From Barnesiella viscericola DSM 18177 (lineage in GTDB: Bacteria; Bacteroidota; Bacteroidia; Bacteroidales; Barnesiellaceae), in the NCBI RefSeq assembly GCF_000512915.1, contig NZ_CP007034.1, positions 1,798,001 to 1,862,000 of the forward strand: a DNA stretch of 64,000 bases, read 5' to 3'. The translations under genes were made by a program, and so were the position numbers. Within the stretch, counting starts at the first letter, position 1, and each line of letters begins with the position of its first letter. Shown in pieces: positions 54,349-63,469 of this stretch. The notes beneath the pieces were generated by a model. That model had not been told where the DNA came from. It ran no database searches and saw nothing but the letters and a program-made list of their open reading frames with translations.

Positions 54349-54750
54349 TTATGACTCGGAGGTTTCTTGGGGTTCGGTTTTTTTGACCAGCCGTTCCAGC
54401 GCCTCGACCATCTTCTGTTCAATGAAATGGAAGTCGTTCAGGTTCTTGTCGAGGTAGAGGAAAGCCAGATGCATCGACTGGTTGCGCCGGGCCATCGGCT
54501 CGGTCAGTATCTCCTTGTGCAGGCGGTAGGCTTCGCGAATGCGACGGCGCAGGTAGACCCGTTTGACGGCGCGTTTGAAATTGCGCTTGGGGATATTGAT
54601 GAAAAACTGCGGGGGGTCGGCCGTGCTGTCGTCGATGCGGTAGACGATGCGCAGGGGATAGACGATGAAGGCGCTACCCTCGGCAAACAGTCGGTTGATG
54701 GCTGTTCGGCTACATAGTTTTTCGCTTTTGGGCAGGCTGTGTTCGTTCAT
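54349..54750 (-). CDS. rnpA: Ribonuclease P protein component
   Basis: Protein subunit that helps the RNase P RNA cleave tRNA 5' leaders. 133 aa from [12 protein letters not shown]; the longer frame start lacks family resemblance. Shows [18 protein letters not shown] at the N-terminus, and the basic RNR-type helix [22 protein letters not shown] (about 67-88) that binds the RNA. In most bacteria rnpA pairs with rpmH near the origin; here it is in the DUF4271-hemD-rnpA-yidD/tatD unit, about 14 kb from the proposed origin. Confidence 0.92.
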   Translation of the reverse strand: MNEHSLPKSEKLCSRTAINRLFAEGSAFIVYPLRIVYRIDDSTADPPQFFINIPKRNFKRAVKRVYLRRRIREAYRLHKEILTEPMARRNQSMHLAFLYLDKNLNDFHFIEQKMVEALERLVKKTEPQETSES

Positions 54751-54833
54751 CGTGTGTTTGCAAATAAACCTCATAAGCGCCTCTTTTCGGTAAAAGACGA
54801 TTATGAGGTTTGTGGGTTGAATTGAAAAAGATG

Positions 54834-55583
54834 TTATTTCTTTTTGCTCTGTTCTTTCAGGAAGAGATCCAGTGCGGCCGTCATCGACGGAGCTCCGGGC
54901 GAGGGGGCTTCGAGGTCGAGGCGCAGACCTGCATCACGCACGGCTTGTGCCGTGGTGGGACCGAAGCAGCCGATTTTGATGTCGCCCTGCTCAAATTCGG
55001 GGAAGTTCTTCAAGAGCGACTTGATTCCCGAAGGGCTGAAGAAGATGAGCATGTCGTAGTCAAAGGGTTCGCCCTCTTCAAAATCGTTGCTCACGGTGCG
55101 ATACATGATGGCCCGTGTATAGTTGATGTTGTGTTTCTCCAATACGGTGGTCTGTTCTTTGTGGACATCGGATACCGGGAAGAGGAATTTCTCACCGGCG
55201 TGTTTCAGCAACGACGGAACCAGATCGTCCAGTTTGCCCGAATTTCCGAAGAAAATCTTGCGTTTGCGGTAGACGATGTATTTTTGCAAATAGAGGGCAA
55301 TGGCCTCGGTGGTACAGAAGTATTTCATCGTTTCGGGTATCGTGACGCGCAACTCTTCGCACAGGCGGAAGAAGTGGTCGATGGCGGTACGGGCCGTGAA
55401 AATAACAGCTGTATATTCCGGTATGGAAATCTTCTGTTGTCTGAACTCTTTCGAGGTCAGACCCTCTACCTTGATAAAGGGACGGAATACGATATTGACT
55501 CCATATCGCTCGGCAATATCGTAATAAGGCGATTTTTCGGAACTCGGCTTAGGCTGAGAAACAAGAATTTTCTTAATTTTCAA
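54834..55583 (-). CDS. hemD: Uroporphyrinogen-III synthase
   Basis: Cyclises hydroxymethylbilane to uroporphyrinogen III in haem/sirohaem synthesis. 249 aa, two-lobed HemD fold with low but typical similarity: KKILVSQPKPSSEKSPYYDIAERYGVNIVFRPF at the start, IIFTARTAIDHFFRLCEEL, YTRAIMYRTVSNDFEEGE and DMLIFFSPSGIKSLLKNFPEF in the second lobe, and IGCFGPTTAQAVRDAGLRLD. Overlaps the DUF4271 stop by 4 nt. Confidence 0.85.
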   Translation of the reverse strand: MKIKKILVSQPKPSSEKSPYYDIAERYGVNIVFRPFIKVEGLTSKEFRQQKISIPEYTAVIFTARTAIDHFFRLCEELRVTIPETMKYFCTTEAIALYLQKYIVYRKRKIFFGNSGKLDDLVPSLLKHAGEKFLFPVSDVHKEQTTVLEKHNINYTRAIMYRTVSNDFEEGEPFDYDMLIFFSPSGIKSLLKNFPEFEQGDIKIGCFGPTTAQAVRDAGLRLDLEAPSPGAPSMTAALDLFLKEQSKKK

Positions 55584-56479
55584 AGCTGCTGTAATTTTAG
55601 TTCGACAAAATTGTATATCAATACACTCGATTTATATACCCAAAACAGGGGTGTAATTTCGAGGGCACAAAAGTACACAATAAAATAGAATAAATCTAAT
55701 ATATTGCGGTAAAAAATCTTAAACCCTTTATAAATAAATAAGATACGGGAAATCACGTAGATGGCTGCCGCCACGACCAGCAGGGTGGATCGCCATTGGG
55801 GTATGAATATGGTCAGCAAAACCGGCACGGCGATAGGCAGGCTGATGATGGCGTTGATGGAGATGAAACTCTCTACCCATTTGCGGGTGTGGGCGGCATC
55901 GGTAAAGAGCAGGCCAAGCCCTCGGTAGAGCCATTTTTGCAACAGGTAGTAGAGTGCGGCGATGAGCGTGCCGCAGCAGACTCCTGTCCCTATCGATACA
56001 CCCGGGGAGGGTAGGGTTTGCAACAGGAATTGATACAGGCAGAAGCCCTCCGAGACGAAAGTCATGCACAGCAGGACAGCCCGCAGTTGAGTCTCACGTA
56101 CGGTGGAGTCGTCGAAGAGACTTTGTCGCTCCCTCACGTTGAGTACGCTGCTGAAAATCTCGCCCAGAAACCGGGTTCCTTTTTTAAAGGTGAAGGCAAA
56201 GAGCAGGAATACCACCATCACAATGCTCACCAGCAACGAGTTGTTGGTGGGGCTGTCGGGCATGGGGGCCGCGTCGAACCCTTCGGGTATGGCGATAATC
56301 GTCTCCTGCAAGTCTTTGAGGGGGTCGCTTTCGCGAAGGGGGGTGCTGCGTTCAAATCCGTGGATATACTGGGGCACGAATACCGCAGAGCTGTCGCTCG
56401 TCGACCGCACGACGACGCTGTCGGTCACCTGGACGGTGTCGGCGGCAAGGGCGTGTGTGGAAGCAACAGGGCTGGGCAT
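55580..56479 (-). CDS. DUF4271 membrane protein
   Basis: 299 aa with a hydrophilic N-terminal third (about 1-85, possibly periplasmic) and about six membrane helices after it (for example 88-105, 140-160, 170-190, 215-235, 240-258, 270-290). Matches the Bacteroidetes DUF4271 family, which regularly precedes hemD; function unknown. Ends with a 4-nt overlap with hemD, so translation is coupled. It begins 13 nt after the LOG-family gene stop. Confidence 0.82.
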   Translation of the reverse strand: MPSPVASTHALAADTVQVTDSVVVRSTSDSSAVFVPQYIHGFERSTPLRESDPLKDLQETIIAIPEGFDAAPMPDSPTNNSLLVSIVMVVFLLFAFTFKKGTRFLGEIFSSVLNVRERQSLFDDSTVRETQLRAVLLCMTFVSEGFCLYQFLLQTLPSPGVSIGTGVCCGTLIAALYYLLQKWLYRGLGLLFTDAAHTRKWVESFISINAIISLPIAVPVLLTIFIPQWRSTLLVVAAAIYVISRILFIYKGFKIFYRNILDLFYFIVYFCALEITPLFWVYKSSVLIYNFVELKLQQL

Positions 56480-56492
56480 GGCGGGTATGGAT

Positions 56493-57080
56493 TTAGATGG
56501 CGGCTATTTTGCGAATGCTGGGGTCCCAGGCGGGAGCCTGTTCGATGGCGTCGATCGCCTCTTGGGGCGTTTGGGCCACCAGCCACATGCGTTCGTGTTC
56601 ACGACGCATGAAATTCTCGTCGATGGCTTTGTGCAACATCTCGATGAGGGGGTCGTAATACCCGTCGGTATTGAGTATGACAATGGGGTTAAGGAAGAGC
56701 CCCAGTTGTTTCCAGGTGATAATCTCGAAGAGCTCTTCAAAGGTGCCGCAGCCGCCGGGCAGGGCGATGACGGCGTCGGCCTCCTGCGCCATGCGTTCCT
56801 TGCGTTCGTGCATGTCGGCCGTCACGATGGTTTGGGTCAAATCCGGGTGGCACCACCCCTCGTCGATCATGAATCGGGGAATTACCCCCATCACCTCGCC
56901 ACCGTGGGCCAGCACACTGTCGGCCAGGGTCCCCATGAGCCCCTGGTTGCCGGCACCGCATACGCACCGCATGCCTTTTTGGGCGAGCAGTTGCCCGATT
57001 TCACGGGCAGCCTCGAAGTAGTCGGGGTTTATTTTGGAACTCGATGCGCAGTAGACGCATACCGATTTTATCTTTTTCAT
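56493..57080 (-). CDS. LOG-family protein (TIGR00730, Rossmann fold)
   Basis: 195 aa from MKKIKSVCVYCASSS. Contains the family signature PGGCGTFEELFEIITWKQLG (about 107-126) with the catalytic Arg/Glu set near RKERM. LOG proteins hydrolyse nucleoside monophosphates to free base and ribose-5-phosphate (the cytokinin-type reaction in plants); a purine or pyrimidine NMP N-glycosidase is likely here. Older annotations as lysine decarboxylase are not supported. First of the run leading to DUF4271-hemD-rnpA. Confidence 0.9.
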   Translation of the reverse strand: MKKIKSVCVYCASSSKINPDYFEAAREIGQLLAQKGMRCVCGAGNQGLMGTLADSVLAHGGEVMGVIPRFMIDEGWCHPDLTQTIVTADMHERKERMAQEADAVIALPGGCGTFEELFEIITWKQLGLFLNPIVILNTDGYYDPLIEMLHKAIDENFMRREHERMWLVAQTPQEAIDAIEQAPAWDPSIRKIAAI

Positions 57081-57102
57081 TGCCACCAGTTTGAATTGGC
57101 TG

Positions 57103-57110
57103 CAAAGGTA
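57103..57110 (-). promoter_or_regulatory. -7 element of the LOG-DUF4271-hemD run
   Basis: Minus-strand TACCTTTG (57110-57103), 22 nt before the ATG at 57080; -33 not clear. Confidence 0.55.
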
Positions 57111-57151
57111 ACGCTTTTTTTTGAAAGAAGGAGCGTTTGCGAGCCTCTGCT

Positions 57152-58162
57152 TTACAGCCAGTGGTGCTGGCGGTACCACTTCACACATTCGTTTACGCCG
57201 CGTTCGAGGCTGTATTGCGGCTCGAATCCCAGTTCGTTGCGGGCATCGGTAGTGTCGCATATCCAGTTGCGCTGTTTCATGATGCGGAACTTGTCGCGGT
57301 TCAGCGTGCTGGTCTTGCCCAGCAGAGCGGCCCCCTTCTCGGCGATGACCGAGACGAGCCACAAGCCTGCTATGGGAATCTTCACCGGGATTACCCAGCG
57401 TCGCCCCAGAGCCGTGGCTACGTAGCGGCGGAACTGTGACGAGGTGTAGGCCCTCCCTTCGGAGAGGAAGTAGCCCCGGCGGGTCACTCCCCGGTCGATG
57501 GCCTTGAAGATGGCCTGCACCAGGTCCTTGACGTAGATGAAGGTGATGAGTTGCGGCTTGAATCCCACGATGAAGTCGAAGCCGTATTTGATGCTCTTCA
57601 TCATCAGATAGTAGTCCCTTTCGTAGGGGCCGTACACCCCGGTGGGGCGCATCACCACATAGGGAAATCCCGGCAGCGATTGCAGGTGCTGCTCGGCTTT
57701 CAGCTTGCTCATGCCGTAGCGCGTGTTGGGGTGGGGGGTATCGGTGGGGCGTATGGGGGTAAAGTTCTTTTCGTCGCCCACCCCCCAGGCTCCCAGGCTG
57801 CTCATGAGGATAAACTGCCGGGGCACCATGTCGGCGGCGATGAGCGCTTCGGTGAAATGCTTGACAAACCCGTAGTTGATGCGGTCGAAATCGTCGGGGT
57901 TCTTGCACTTGGTCACCCCCAGGTTGTGAATGATGTAGTCCCACTTGCCATACTCCTCTTTGTGTTGCCGCAGTTGTTCGACCAGCACCTGGGGATTGGC
58001 GTAGTTGAAGTCGATGAAGCGGATAGCCGGGTCGGTGAGATGGGCGCGCGAGGTGGTTTTGCGCACTCCCGCCCAAGTTTCGTATCCGCGCGACAGCGCC
58101 TCTTCGACAATGAAGCCGCCGATGAAGCCGCCGGCGCCGGTAATGAGTATGCGAGTAGTCAT
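57152..58162 (-). CDS. NAD-dependent epimerase/dehydratase (extended SDR)
   Basis: 336 aa from MTTRILITGAGGFIG. N-terminal NAD(P) motif GAGGFIGGFI (about 8-17), active-site YGMSKLKAEQ (YxxxK, about 168-172), and MSSLGAWGVG. The extended C-terminal region fits sugar-nucleotide or steroid-type SDRs. The substrate is unknown; UDP-sugar processing or a sterol/fatty-acid intermediate are options. It stands alone between the LOG gene (leftward) and the divergent DUF2723 gene. Confidence 0.88.
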   Translation of the reverse strand: MTTRILITGAGGFIGGFIVEEALSRGYETWAGVRKTTSRAHLTDPAIRFIDFNYANPQVLVEQLRQHKEEYGKWDYIIHNLGVTKCKNPDDFDRINYGFVKHFTEALIAADMVPRQFILMSSLGAWGVGDEKNFTPIRPTDTPHPNTRYGMSKLKAEQHLQSLPGFPYVVMRPTGVYGPYERDYYLMMKSIKYGFDFIVGFKPQLITFIYVKDLVQAIFKAIDRGVTRRGYFLSEGRAYTSSQFRRYVATALGRRWVIPVKIPIAGLWLVSVIAEKGAALLGKTSTLNRDKFRIMKQRNWICDTTDARNELGFEPQYSLERGVNECVKWYRQHHWL

Positions 58163-58296
58163 GGGTTCTTGTAATTTGCCGGGTAAAAGTACGAAGAAAC
58201 CGGCTAAATCGTGGCGGTGAATCGGCGATTTTGTGAAATAGGCGCGATAAATTATTATAAAAAGTTTATAATGAGGGGAGATTAACAATCTTTCAT

Positions 58297-58304
58297 TATC
58301 TTTG
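58297..58304 (+). promoter_or_regulatory. -7 element of the DUF2723 gene
   Basis: TATCTTTG, 127 nt before the ATG at 58432; no clear -33. The rest of the 269-bp gap shows nothing else. Confidence 0.5.
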
Positions 58305-58431
58305 CCGGGTGTATGAAACAGCTAAGAACACTCGGCTTCCTCGGTAAACTGTCTTCGGCTTTTCCCGGGGTTGTTTTCGTGTAGTGGGTTTATGGTTTCA
58401 ATCTCCTGAAAATAAAGACAAACTAAGTATA

Positions 58432-61400
58432 ATGAAACGGTACAAATTAGTGAACAATGTGTTGGGCTGGGTAGTCTTTGTCGTGGCAGCGATTACCTAT
58501 ATCCTGACTTTGGAGTCGACCGCCAGTTTCTGGGACTGCGGTGAATTTATAGCATCGGGATATAAACTCGAAGTGGGGCACCCGCCGGGAAATCCCATTT
58601 TCATGTTGACGGCCCGCTTCTTTGCCAACTTTGCCTCTTCGCCTTCCGAGGTAGCCTACATGGTCAACCTCATGTCGGGTCTGTTGAGTGCCGCCACCAT
58701 CTTGCTGCTGTTCTGGACTATTACCCGTCTGGCTCAGAAGGTGGTATTGCGCGAGGGCGAGACGGTCGATACCATGTCGCTCGGGCAGATGATTGCCATC
58801 TTGGGTTGCGGCGTGGTAGGAGCCTTGGCCTATGCGTGGTCCGACACCTTCTGGTTCTCGGCCGTAGAAGGTGAGGTGTATGCCTACTCCTCCTTCTGCA
58901 CGGCACTGGTCTTTTGGCTTATCCTCAAATGGGAAAGCGTGGCCGACGAGCCTCACGCCAACCGCTACATCATACTCATTGCCTACATCATCGGTGTATC
59001 CATCGCGGTACACCTGCTCAACTTGCTCTGTATCCCCGCCATCGTGCTGGTATATTACTATCGCAAGTTCAAGAATACCAACCTGAAAGGCTCTATCATC
59101 GCCCTGCTGCTCTCGTTCGTGCTCATCGTGCTGTTGCTTTATGGACTGGTGCCCGGCTTCGTCGAGGTAGCCAGCTGGGTGGAGTTGCTCTTTGTCAACG
59201 TCTTCCACCTGCCTTTCAACAGCGGTGTGGTATTCTATTTCTTCCTGATTGTGGGAGTCATCGTCTGGGCCATCTATGAGACCTATGCGCAGCGCAGCGA
59301 AAAGTTGATGAAGATTTCGTTCTTCATCAGCATCGTGCTGGTGGGTATTCCCTTTATCGGCGACGGTTATGTGATAGGTATTATCCTCTCGCTGGCCCTG
59401 GCCTACTACCTCTTCTTCTCGCGTCGAAAGACCTCGGTGGTAGCCATGAACACCATTCTGCTGTCGCTGTTCGTGATCTTTATCGGTTACTCGTCGTATG
59501 CGCTGATTCTGATACGTTCGACGGCCAACACGCCGATGGATCAGAACTCGCCCGAGGATATTTTCAGCCTGAGCGGTTACCTCAACCGCGAGCAATATGG
59601 CGACCGTCCGCTCTTCTACGGGCAGACCTTCCCGGCCGAAATCGCTCGCGATGCCAACGGTACGGCTCTGTCGACCAAAGGAAAACCCATTTGGAAAAAG
59701 AAACTGAAATCGTCGCCCGACGATCCCGACCAATACATCATTACCGGGTATAACGAGCAGTACAAGTACCAACCCGAGTTGTGCATGCTCTTCCCCCGCA
59801 TGTACAGCGATAGGGCTGAACACATCTCGGCCTACAAGGAGTGGACCAAATTCAAGGGTCGTCCCGTGCAGGTGACCACCTCCGAAGGGACGAAGACGGT
59901 GATGAAGCCTACCTTCGGCGAGAACCTCGCCTTCTTCCTTGATTACCAGCTCAACTACATGTACTGGCGCTACTTCATGTGGAACTTTGCCGGCCGGCAG
60001 AACGACATACAGGGTCATGGCGAGGTACAGAACGGTAACTGGATAAGCGGCTTCAACTTCATCGACAAGCACCTGGCCGGCGACCAGACGAACCTGCCCG
60101 ACGACTTGAAGAATAACGGTGGCCACAACGTCTTCTACATGTTGCCGCTCCTGCTCGGTCTCATCGGACTCTTCTTCCAGGCCTTCTCGGGCAAGAAGGG
60201 TATCGAGAGCTTCTGGGTTACCTTCTTCCTCTTCTTCATGACCGGTATCGCCATTGTCATCTACCTGAACCAGACGCCCTATCAGCCGCGTGAGCGCGAC
60301 TACGCCTATGCAGGCTCCTTCTATGCCTTTGCCATTTGGATCGGGTTGGGTGTTGCCGCCATCTGGCGCGGGCTCAACTACCTGGCCAAGACGACCGACG
60401 AGAAACCCAAAGCCACGGTAACGGCCGCGATAGCTTCGCTGCTGTGTCTGTGCGTACCCTTGCAGATGGTGAGCCAGACATGGGACGACCACGACCGTTC
60501 GGGCCGCTACGTCTGCCGCGACTTCGGTATGAACTACCTGTCGAGTGTCGATGAGAACGCCATTCTCTTCACCAACGGCGACAACGATACCTTCCCCTTG
60601 TGGTATGTGCAGGAGGTCGAGGGCTATCGCACCGACGTGCGGGTGTGCAACCTCTCCTATTTGCAGACCGACTGGTATATCGACCAGATGAAGCGTCCCG
60701 CCTATGAATCGGCTCCGCTGCCCATCTCGGCCGACGAGTCGAAATATGCCTACGACGTGCGCTCCTATAATTACGTAATCAACCGGGTGGCCGATTCGAT
60801 TTCGGTCGGCGATGCCTTGGAGTATCTGTATAGCGATGAGGCCTGGACTAAAGATGTGCCGGGTTATGGTGCACTCAATCACCTGCCCACCAACAAGCTC
60901 TATATTCCGGTCGATGCCGATGCCGCGGTTGCTTCGGGCACCGTACCTCCCGAGTTGAAAGACAGCATCGTCTCGCGCATCGCCCCCAATCTGGGCAGCA
61001 AGCAGGGATTCACCATGAGCGAAATTGCCTCGCTCGACATCATCAACACCAATGCCCAGCAGGGCTGGAAGCGCCCGATCTATTTTGCCGTGACCGTGGG
61101 TAGCAGCTACTACCTGGGACTCGAAGACTATTTCTCGCGCACGGGTCTGGCCTATCAGGTGGTACCGTTGAAAGGTGTCAACAACAATATCAACACCGAC
61201 AAGATGTATGACAACATGGTCAACCGCTTCCGCTGGGGTGGTATCGACCAGGCCACGAAAGAGCACCCCCTGTATCTCGACGAGAATGTGCGCCGCATGT
61301 GCAATACCATTCGCATGATGTTTGCCGACCTGGTTGAGCAGCTTATTGTCGAGGGCAAGAACGAGAAGGCTCTCACCGCTCTGAATCTCATTGTCGAGAA

Positions 61401-61689
61401 GATACCGGGCTGGCAGGTTACCCATGACCTGACGTCGGTCTCCTTCGGACAGTCCTATCTCGAATTGGGTGAGAAAGCGAAGGGCGAGGCTCTGTTGAGC
61501 GAGATTTTTGACACCTCGGCCAGCTACCTCAACTGGTATAAGGATCTCACGCCGGGACAACTCCGATCGGTGGGCAGCGATTACCAGAAACATCTCTACA
61601 TCGTCCACATGATCAACGAATTGTGTACGGTCTACGGACTCCCCGACTTGCAAAAGAAAATCGGCGACCGGTTCGCTATTCAAGAGTAA
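58432..61689 (+). CDS. DUF2723 protein: large GT-C-type membrane glycosyltransferase candidate
   Basis: 1085 aa. The N-terminal half has about a dozen membrane helices with the DUF2723 start: STASFWDCGEFIASGYKLEVGHPPGNPIFML, where the D/E near the first loop mimics the acidic catalytic residue of PMT/GT-C enzymes. The C-terminal half is soluble (ENAILFTNGDNDTFPLWYVQEVEG; KRPIYFAVTVG) and ends in helical repeats. The family is widespread in Bacteroidetes and suspected of protein or lipid glycosylation; donor and target unknown. Start at MKRYKLV, 16 codons inside the longest frame. Strong terminator behind. Confidence 0.85.
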   Translation: MKRYKLVNNVLGWVVFVVAAITYILTLESTASFWDCGEFIASGYKLEVGHPPGNPIFMLTARFFANFASSPSEVAYMVNLMSGLLSAATILLLFWTITRLAQKVVLREGETVDTMSLGQMIAILGCGVVGALAYAWSDTFWFSAVEGEVYAYSSFCTALVFWLILKWESVADEPHANRYIILIAYIIGVSIAVHLLNLLCIPAIVLVYYYRKFKNTNLKGSIIALLLSFVLIVLLLYGLVPGFVEVASWVELLFVNVFHLPFNSGVVFYFFLIVGVIVWAIYETYAQRSEKLMKISFFISIVLVGIPFIGDGYVIGIILSLALAYYLFFSRRKTSVVAMNTILLSLFVIFIGYSSYALILIRSTANTPMDQNSPEDIFSLSGYLNREQYGDRPLFYGQTFPAEIARDANGTALSTKGKPIWKKKLKSSPDDPDQYIITGYNEQYKYQPELCMLFPRMYSDRAEHISAYKEWTKFKGRPVQVTTSEGTKTVMKPTFGENLAFFLDYQLNYMYWRYFMWNFAGRQNDIQGHGEVQNGNWISGFNFIDKHLAGDQTNLPDDLKNNGGHNVFYMLPLLLGLIGLFFQAFSGKKGIESFWVTFFLFFMTGIAIVIYLNQTPYQPRERDYAYAGSFYAFAIWIGLGVAAIWRGLNYLAKTTDEKPKATVTAAIASLLCLCVPLQMVSQTWDDHDRSGRYVCRDFGMNYLSSVDENAILFTNGDNDTFPLWYVQEVEGYRTDVRVCNLSYLQTDWYIDQMKRPAYESAPLPISADESKYAYDVRSYNYVINRVADSISVGDALEYLYSDEAWTKDVPGYGALNHLPTNKLYIPVDADAAVASGTVPPELKDSIVSRIAPNLGSKQGFTMSEIASLDIINTNAQQGWKRPIYFAVTVGSSYYLGLEDYFSRTGLAYQVVPLKGVNNNINTDKMYDNMVNRFRWGGIDQATKEHPLYLDENVRRMCNTIRMMFADLVEQLIVEGKNEKALTALNLIVEKIPGWQVTHDLTSVSFGQSYLELGEKAKGEALLSEIFDTSASYLNWYKDLTPGQLRSVGSDYQKHLYIVHMINELCTVYGLPDLQKKIGDRFAIQE

Positions 61690-61704
61690 TGAAATGAATT
61701 GTTT

Positions 61705-61754
61705 TCGGGAGAGTGTCGGGAAACCTGTTTTACCGATTCTCTCCCGAGTTTTTT
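61705..61754 (+). terminator. Rho-independent terminator after the DUF2723 gene
   Basis: A 9-bp stem (61705-61713 with 61739-61747) with an inner TCGG/CCGA pair, followed by GTTTTTTC. Confidence 0.85.
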
Positions 61755-61769
61755 CAAGTATACCAGGTT

Positions 61770-62378
61770 ATGTTTATAGAGCAACCCCCGTTTTTTTACC
61801 GCATGTTGTTTCCCGAGACCATCTGGCGTATCCCGGGCGAAGAAAAGACCGTCTACCTCACGTTTGACGACGGCCCCATACCCCAAGTGACCCCGTGGGT
61901 GCTCGACGTTCTCGACTATTATGCGGTAAAAGCCACCTTCTTCTGTGTGGGCGATAACGTGGCCCGCAATCCCAACCTCTTTCAGGAGTTGCGGCGCAGG
62001 GGGCATCAGGTGGGCAACCACACGATGAATCACGTGCAGGGCATGTCCATGCCCCCCGAGAAGTATGTGCGCAATGTGCTCAATGCCCACGACCTCATTC
62101 AGAGCCGACTTTTCCGTCCGCCTCACGGCCACATGCTGCCGGGACAGGCCAAGCTGTTGAAAAAGGATTTCAGCATCATCATGTGGGACGTGGTGACTCG
62201 TGATTACAGCAACAAACTCACCGGCGAGCAGGTGTTCGGCAACGTGAAGCGTTATGCCCGCAACGGCTCTATCATCGTGTTTCACGACTCGATCAAGGCC
62301 GAGCGTAACCTGCACTACGCCCTGCCGAGAACCATAAACTGGTTGCGAGAAAATGGATTCCTCTTCCGCACCCTTTGA
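61770..62378 (+). CDS. Polysaccharide deacetylase (NodB-type)
   Basis: 202 aa. Catalytic motif TFDDGP (about 31-36), zinc ligands in NHTMNHV (about 87-93), and later RPPHGH and IIVFHD motifs, all five family motifs present. Deacetylates N-acetylated sugars, such as peptidoglycan GlcNAc or a surface glycan. It has no clear signal peptide from the chosen ATG (MFIEQPP); the N-terminus may be a weak anchor. Overlaps the queG start by 26 nt. Confidence 0.9.
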   Translation: MFIEQPPFFYRMLFPETIWRIPGEEKTVYLTFDDGPIPQVTPWVLDVLDYYAVKATFFCVGDNVARNPNLFQELRRRGHQVGNHTMNHVQGMSMPPEKYVRNVLNAHDLIQSRLFRPPHGHMLPGQAKLLKKDFSIIMWDVVTRDYSNKLTGEQVFGNVKRYARNGSIIVFHDSIKAERNLHYALPRTINWLRENGFLFRTL

Positions 62379-63297
62379 GTGGAAAGAACAGATTCGTAGC
62401 GAAGCCCTGCGGTTGGGATTCGATGCGTGTGGCTTCGCATGTGCGGACGAGGTGGATAGTCAGTCACGTGACGCCTACCGCCGTTGGCTCGACGAGGGAA
62501 AGCAGGCTCAGATGGACTATCTGGGCAACTACCTCGACTTGCGCGACAATCCAGCCCTCCTCTATCCCGGAGCCCGCACCGTGATTTGTGTGGCGCTCAA
62601 CTACTATCCTGCGCGGGTCCAACCCCGCGAGAATCCCCAATTTGCCTATTATGCCTATGGCCTCGACTATCACGAGGTGATGCGCGAGAAGTTGCGCCGG
62701 CTCGCTGCTTTCGTCACCACCCTCTCGGGCGACCCGGGGCGGGTATGTTGCGATACGGCACCCCTGCGGGAGCGTTATTGGGCCGTGCAGGCCGGGCTGG
62801 GCTTTATTGGGAAGAATGCCCAGTTGATTATTCCCGGCAAAGGTTCCTATTTCTTTCTGGGTGAATTGCTTACCACGCTCGCCTTACCCCCCGATACACC
62901 ATTGACCAATCGTTGCGGCGATTGTTCGCTCTGCCGGGAGCACTGCCCCACGGGAGCCCTTTCGCAGCCGGGACAGGTCGATGCCCGCCTCTGCATCTCA
63001 TGCCAGACCATCGAAAACCGGGGCGAGATACCCCCCGAGGTGGCTGCACAGATGGGCAATCGGGTCTATGGTTGCGACACCTGCCAGCAGAGTTGTCCCT
63101 GGAATCGGGCCGCTACTCCTTCGACTCACCCCGAGTTTGCCCCTTCCGATGAATTTCTTGCCCTCGATGCCGTCCGTTTCGAGGCGATGACCCCTGCCGA
63201 TTTTAACCGTATATTCCGCCATTCGGCAGTGCGCCGGGCCAAATATGCCGGGCTCATGCGTAACTTCATAGTGTGGAAAAAGAACCGGGAGCAATAA
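62353..63297 (+). CDS. queG: Epoxyqueuosine reductase
   Basis: Last step of queuosine synthesis in tRNA: reduces epoxyqueuosine using cobalamin and two [4Fe-4S] clusters. 314 aa, with a cobalamin-binding N-domain (AQMDYLGNYLDLRDNPALLYPGARTVI; GLGFIGKNAQLI) and a ferredoxin-like segment: CGDCSLCREHCPTGAL (about 194-209), CISCQTIENRG and GCDTCQQSCPWNR. Overlaps the deacetylase gene end. Both clusters complete. Confidence 0.95.
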   Translation: MDSSSAPFEWKEQIRSEALRLGFDACGFACADEVDSQSRDAYRRWLDEGKQAQMDYLGNYLDLRDNPALLYPGARTVICVALNYYPARVQPRENPQFAYYAYGLDYHEVMREKLRRLAAFVTTLSGDPGRVCCDTAPLRERYWAVQAGLGFIGKNAQLIIPGKGSYFFLGELLTTLALPPDTPLTNRCGDCSLCREHCPTGALSQPGQVDARLCISCQTIENRGEIPPEVAAQMGNRVYGCDTCQQSCPWNRAATPSTHPEFAPSDEFLALDAVRFEAMTPADFNRIFRHSAVRRAKYAGLMRNFIVWKKNREQ

Positions 63298-63394
63298 GCG
63301 AATTGATGTAAAAAGATAGCTACCAGGGGGCTTCGCATCGGTTTTCCTTCCTTTTTGTATACAGGCCAGCAGCTCTCGTCTCCTTGGAAGAGGT

Positions 63395-63434
63395 ATAAAA
63401 AGAGCGAGGGTCTCACGGTTGGTGAAACCCTCGC
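63395..63434 (-). terminator. Terminator after nagB
   Basis: A stem of about 12 bp with one mismatch (63404-63416 with 63422-63434) and a 5-nt loop. On the minus strand it is followed by TCTTTTTAT. Confidence 0.75.
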
Positions 63435-63469
63435 TATGCGGTTCGAAAGATTTCGGCTTTCGAGAGAGA

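Noticed and set aside
58447-61683. 1078-codon open frame antisense to the DUF2723 gene
   Set aside because: Shadow of a well-supported membrane protein gene; the translation is polar, with no motif or start context.
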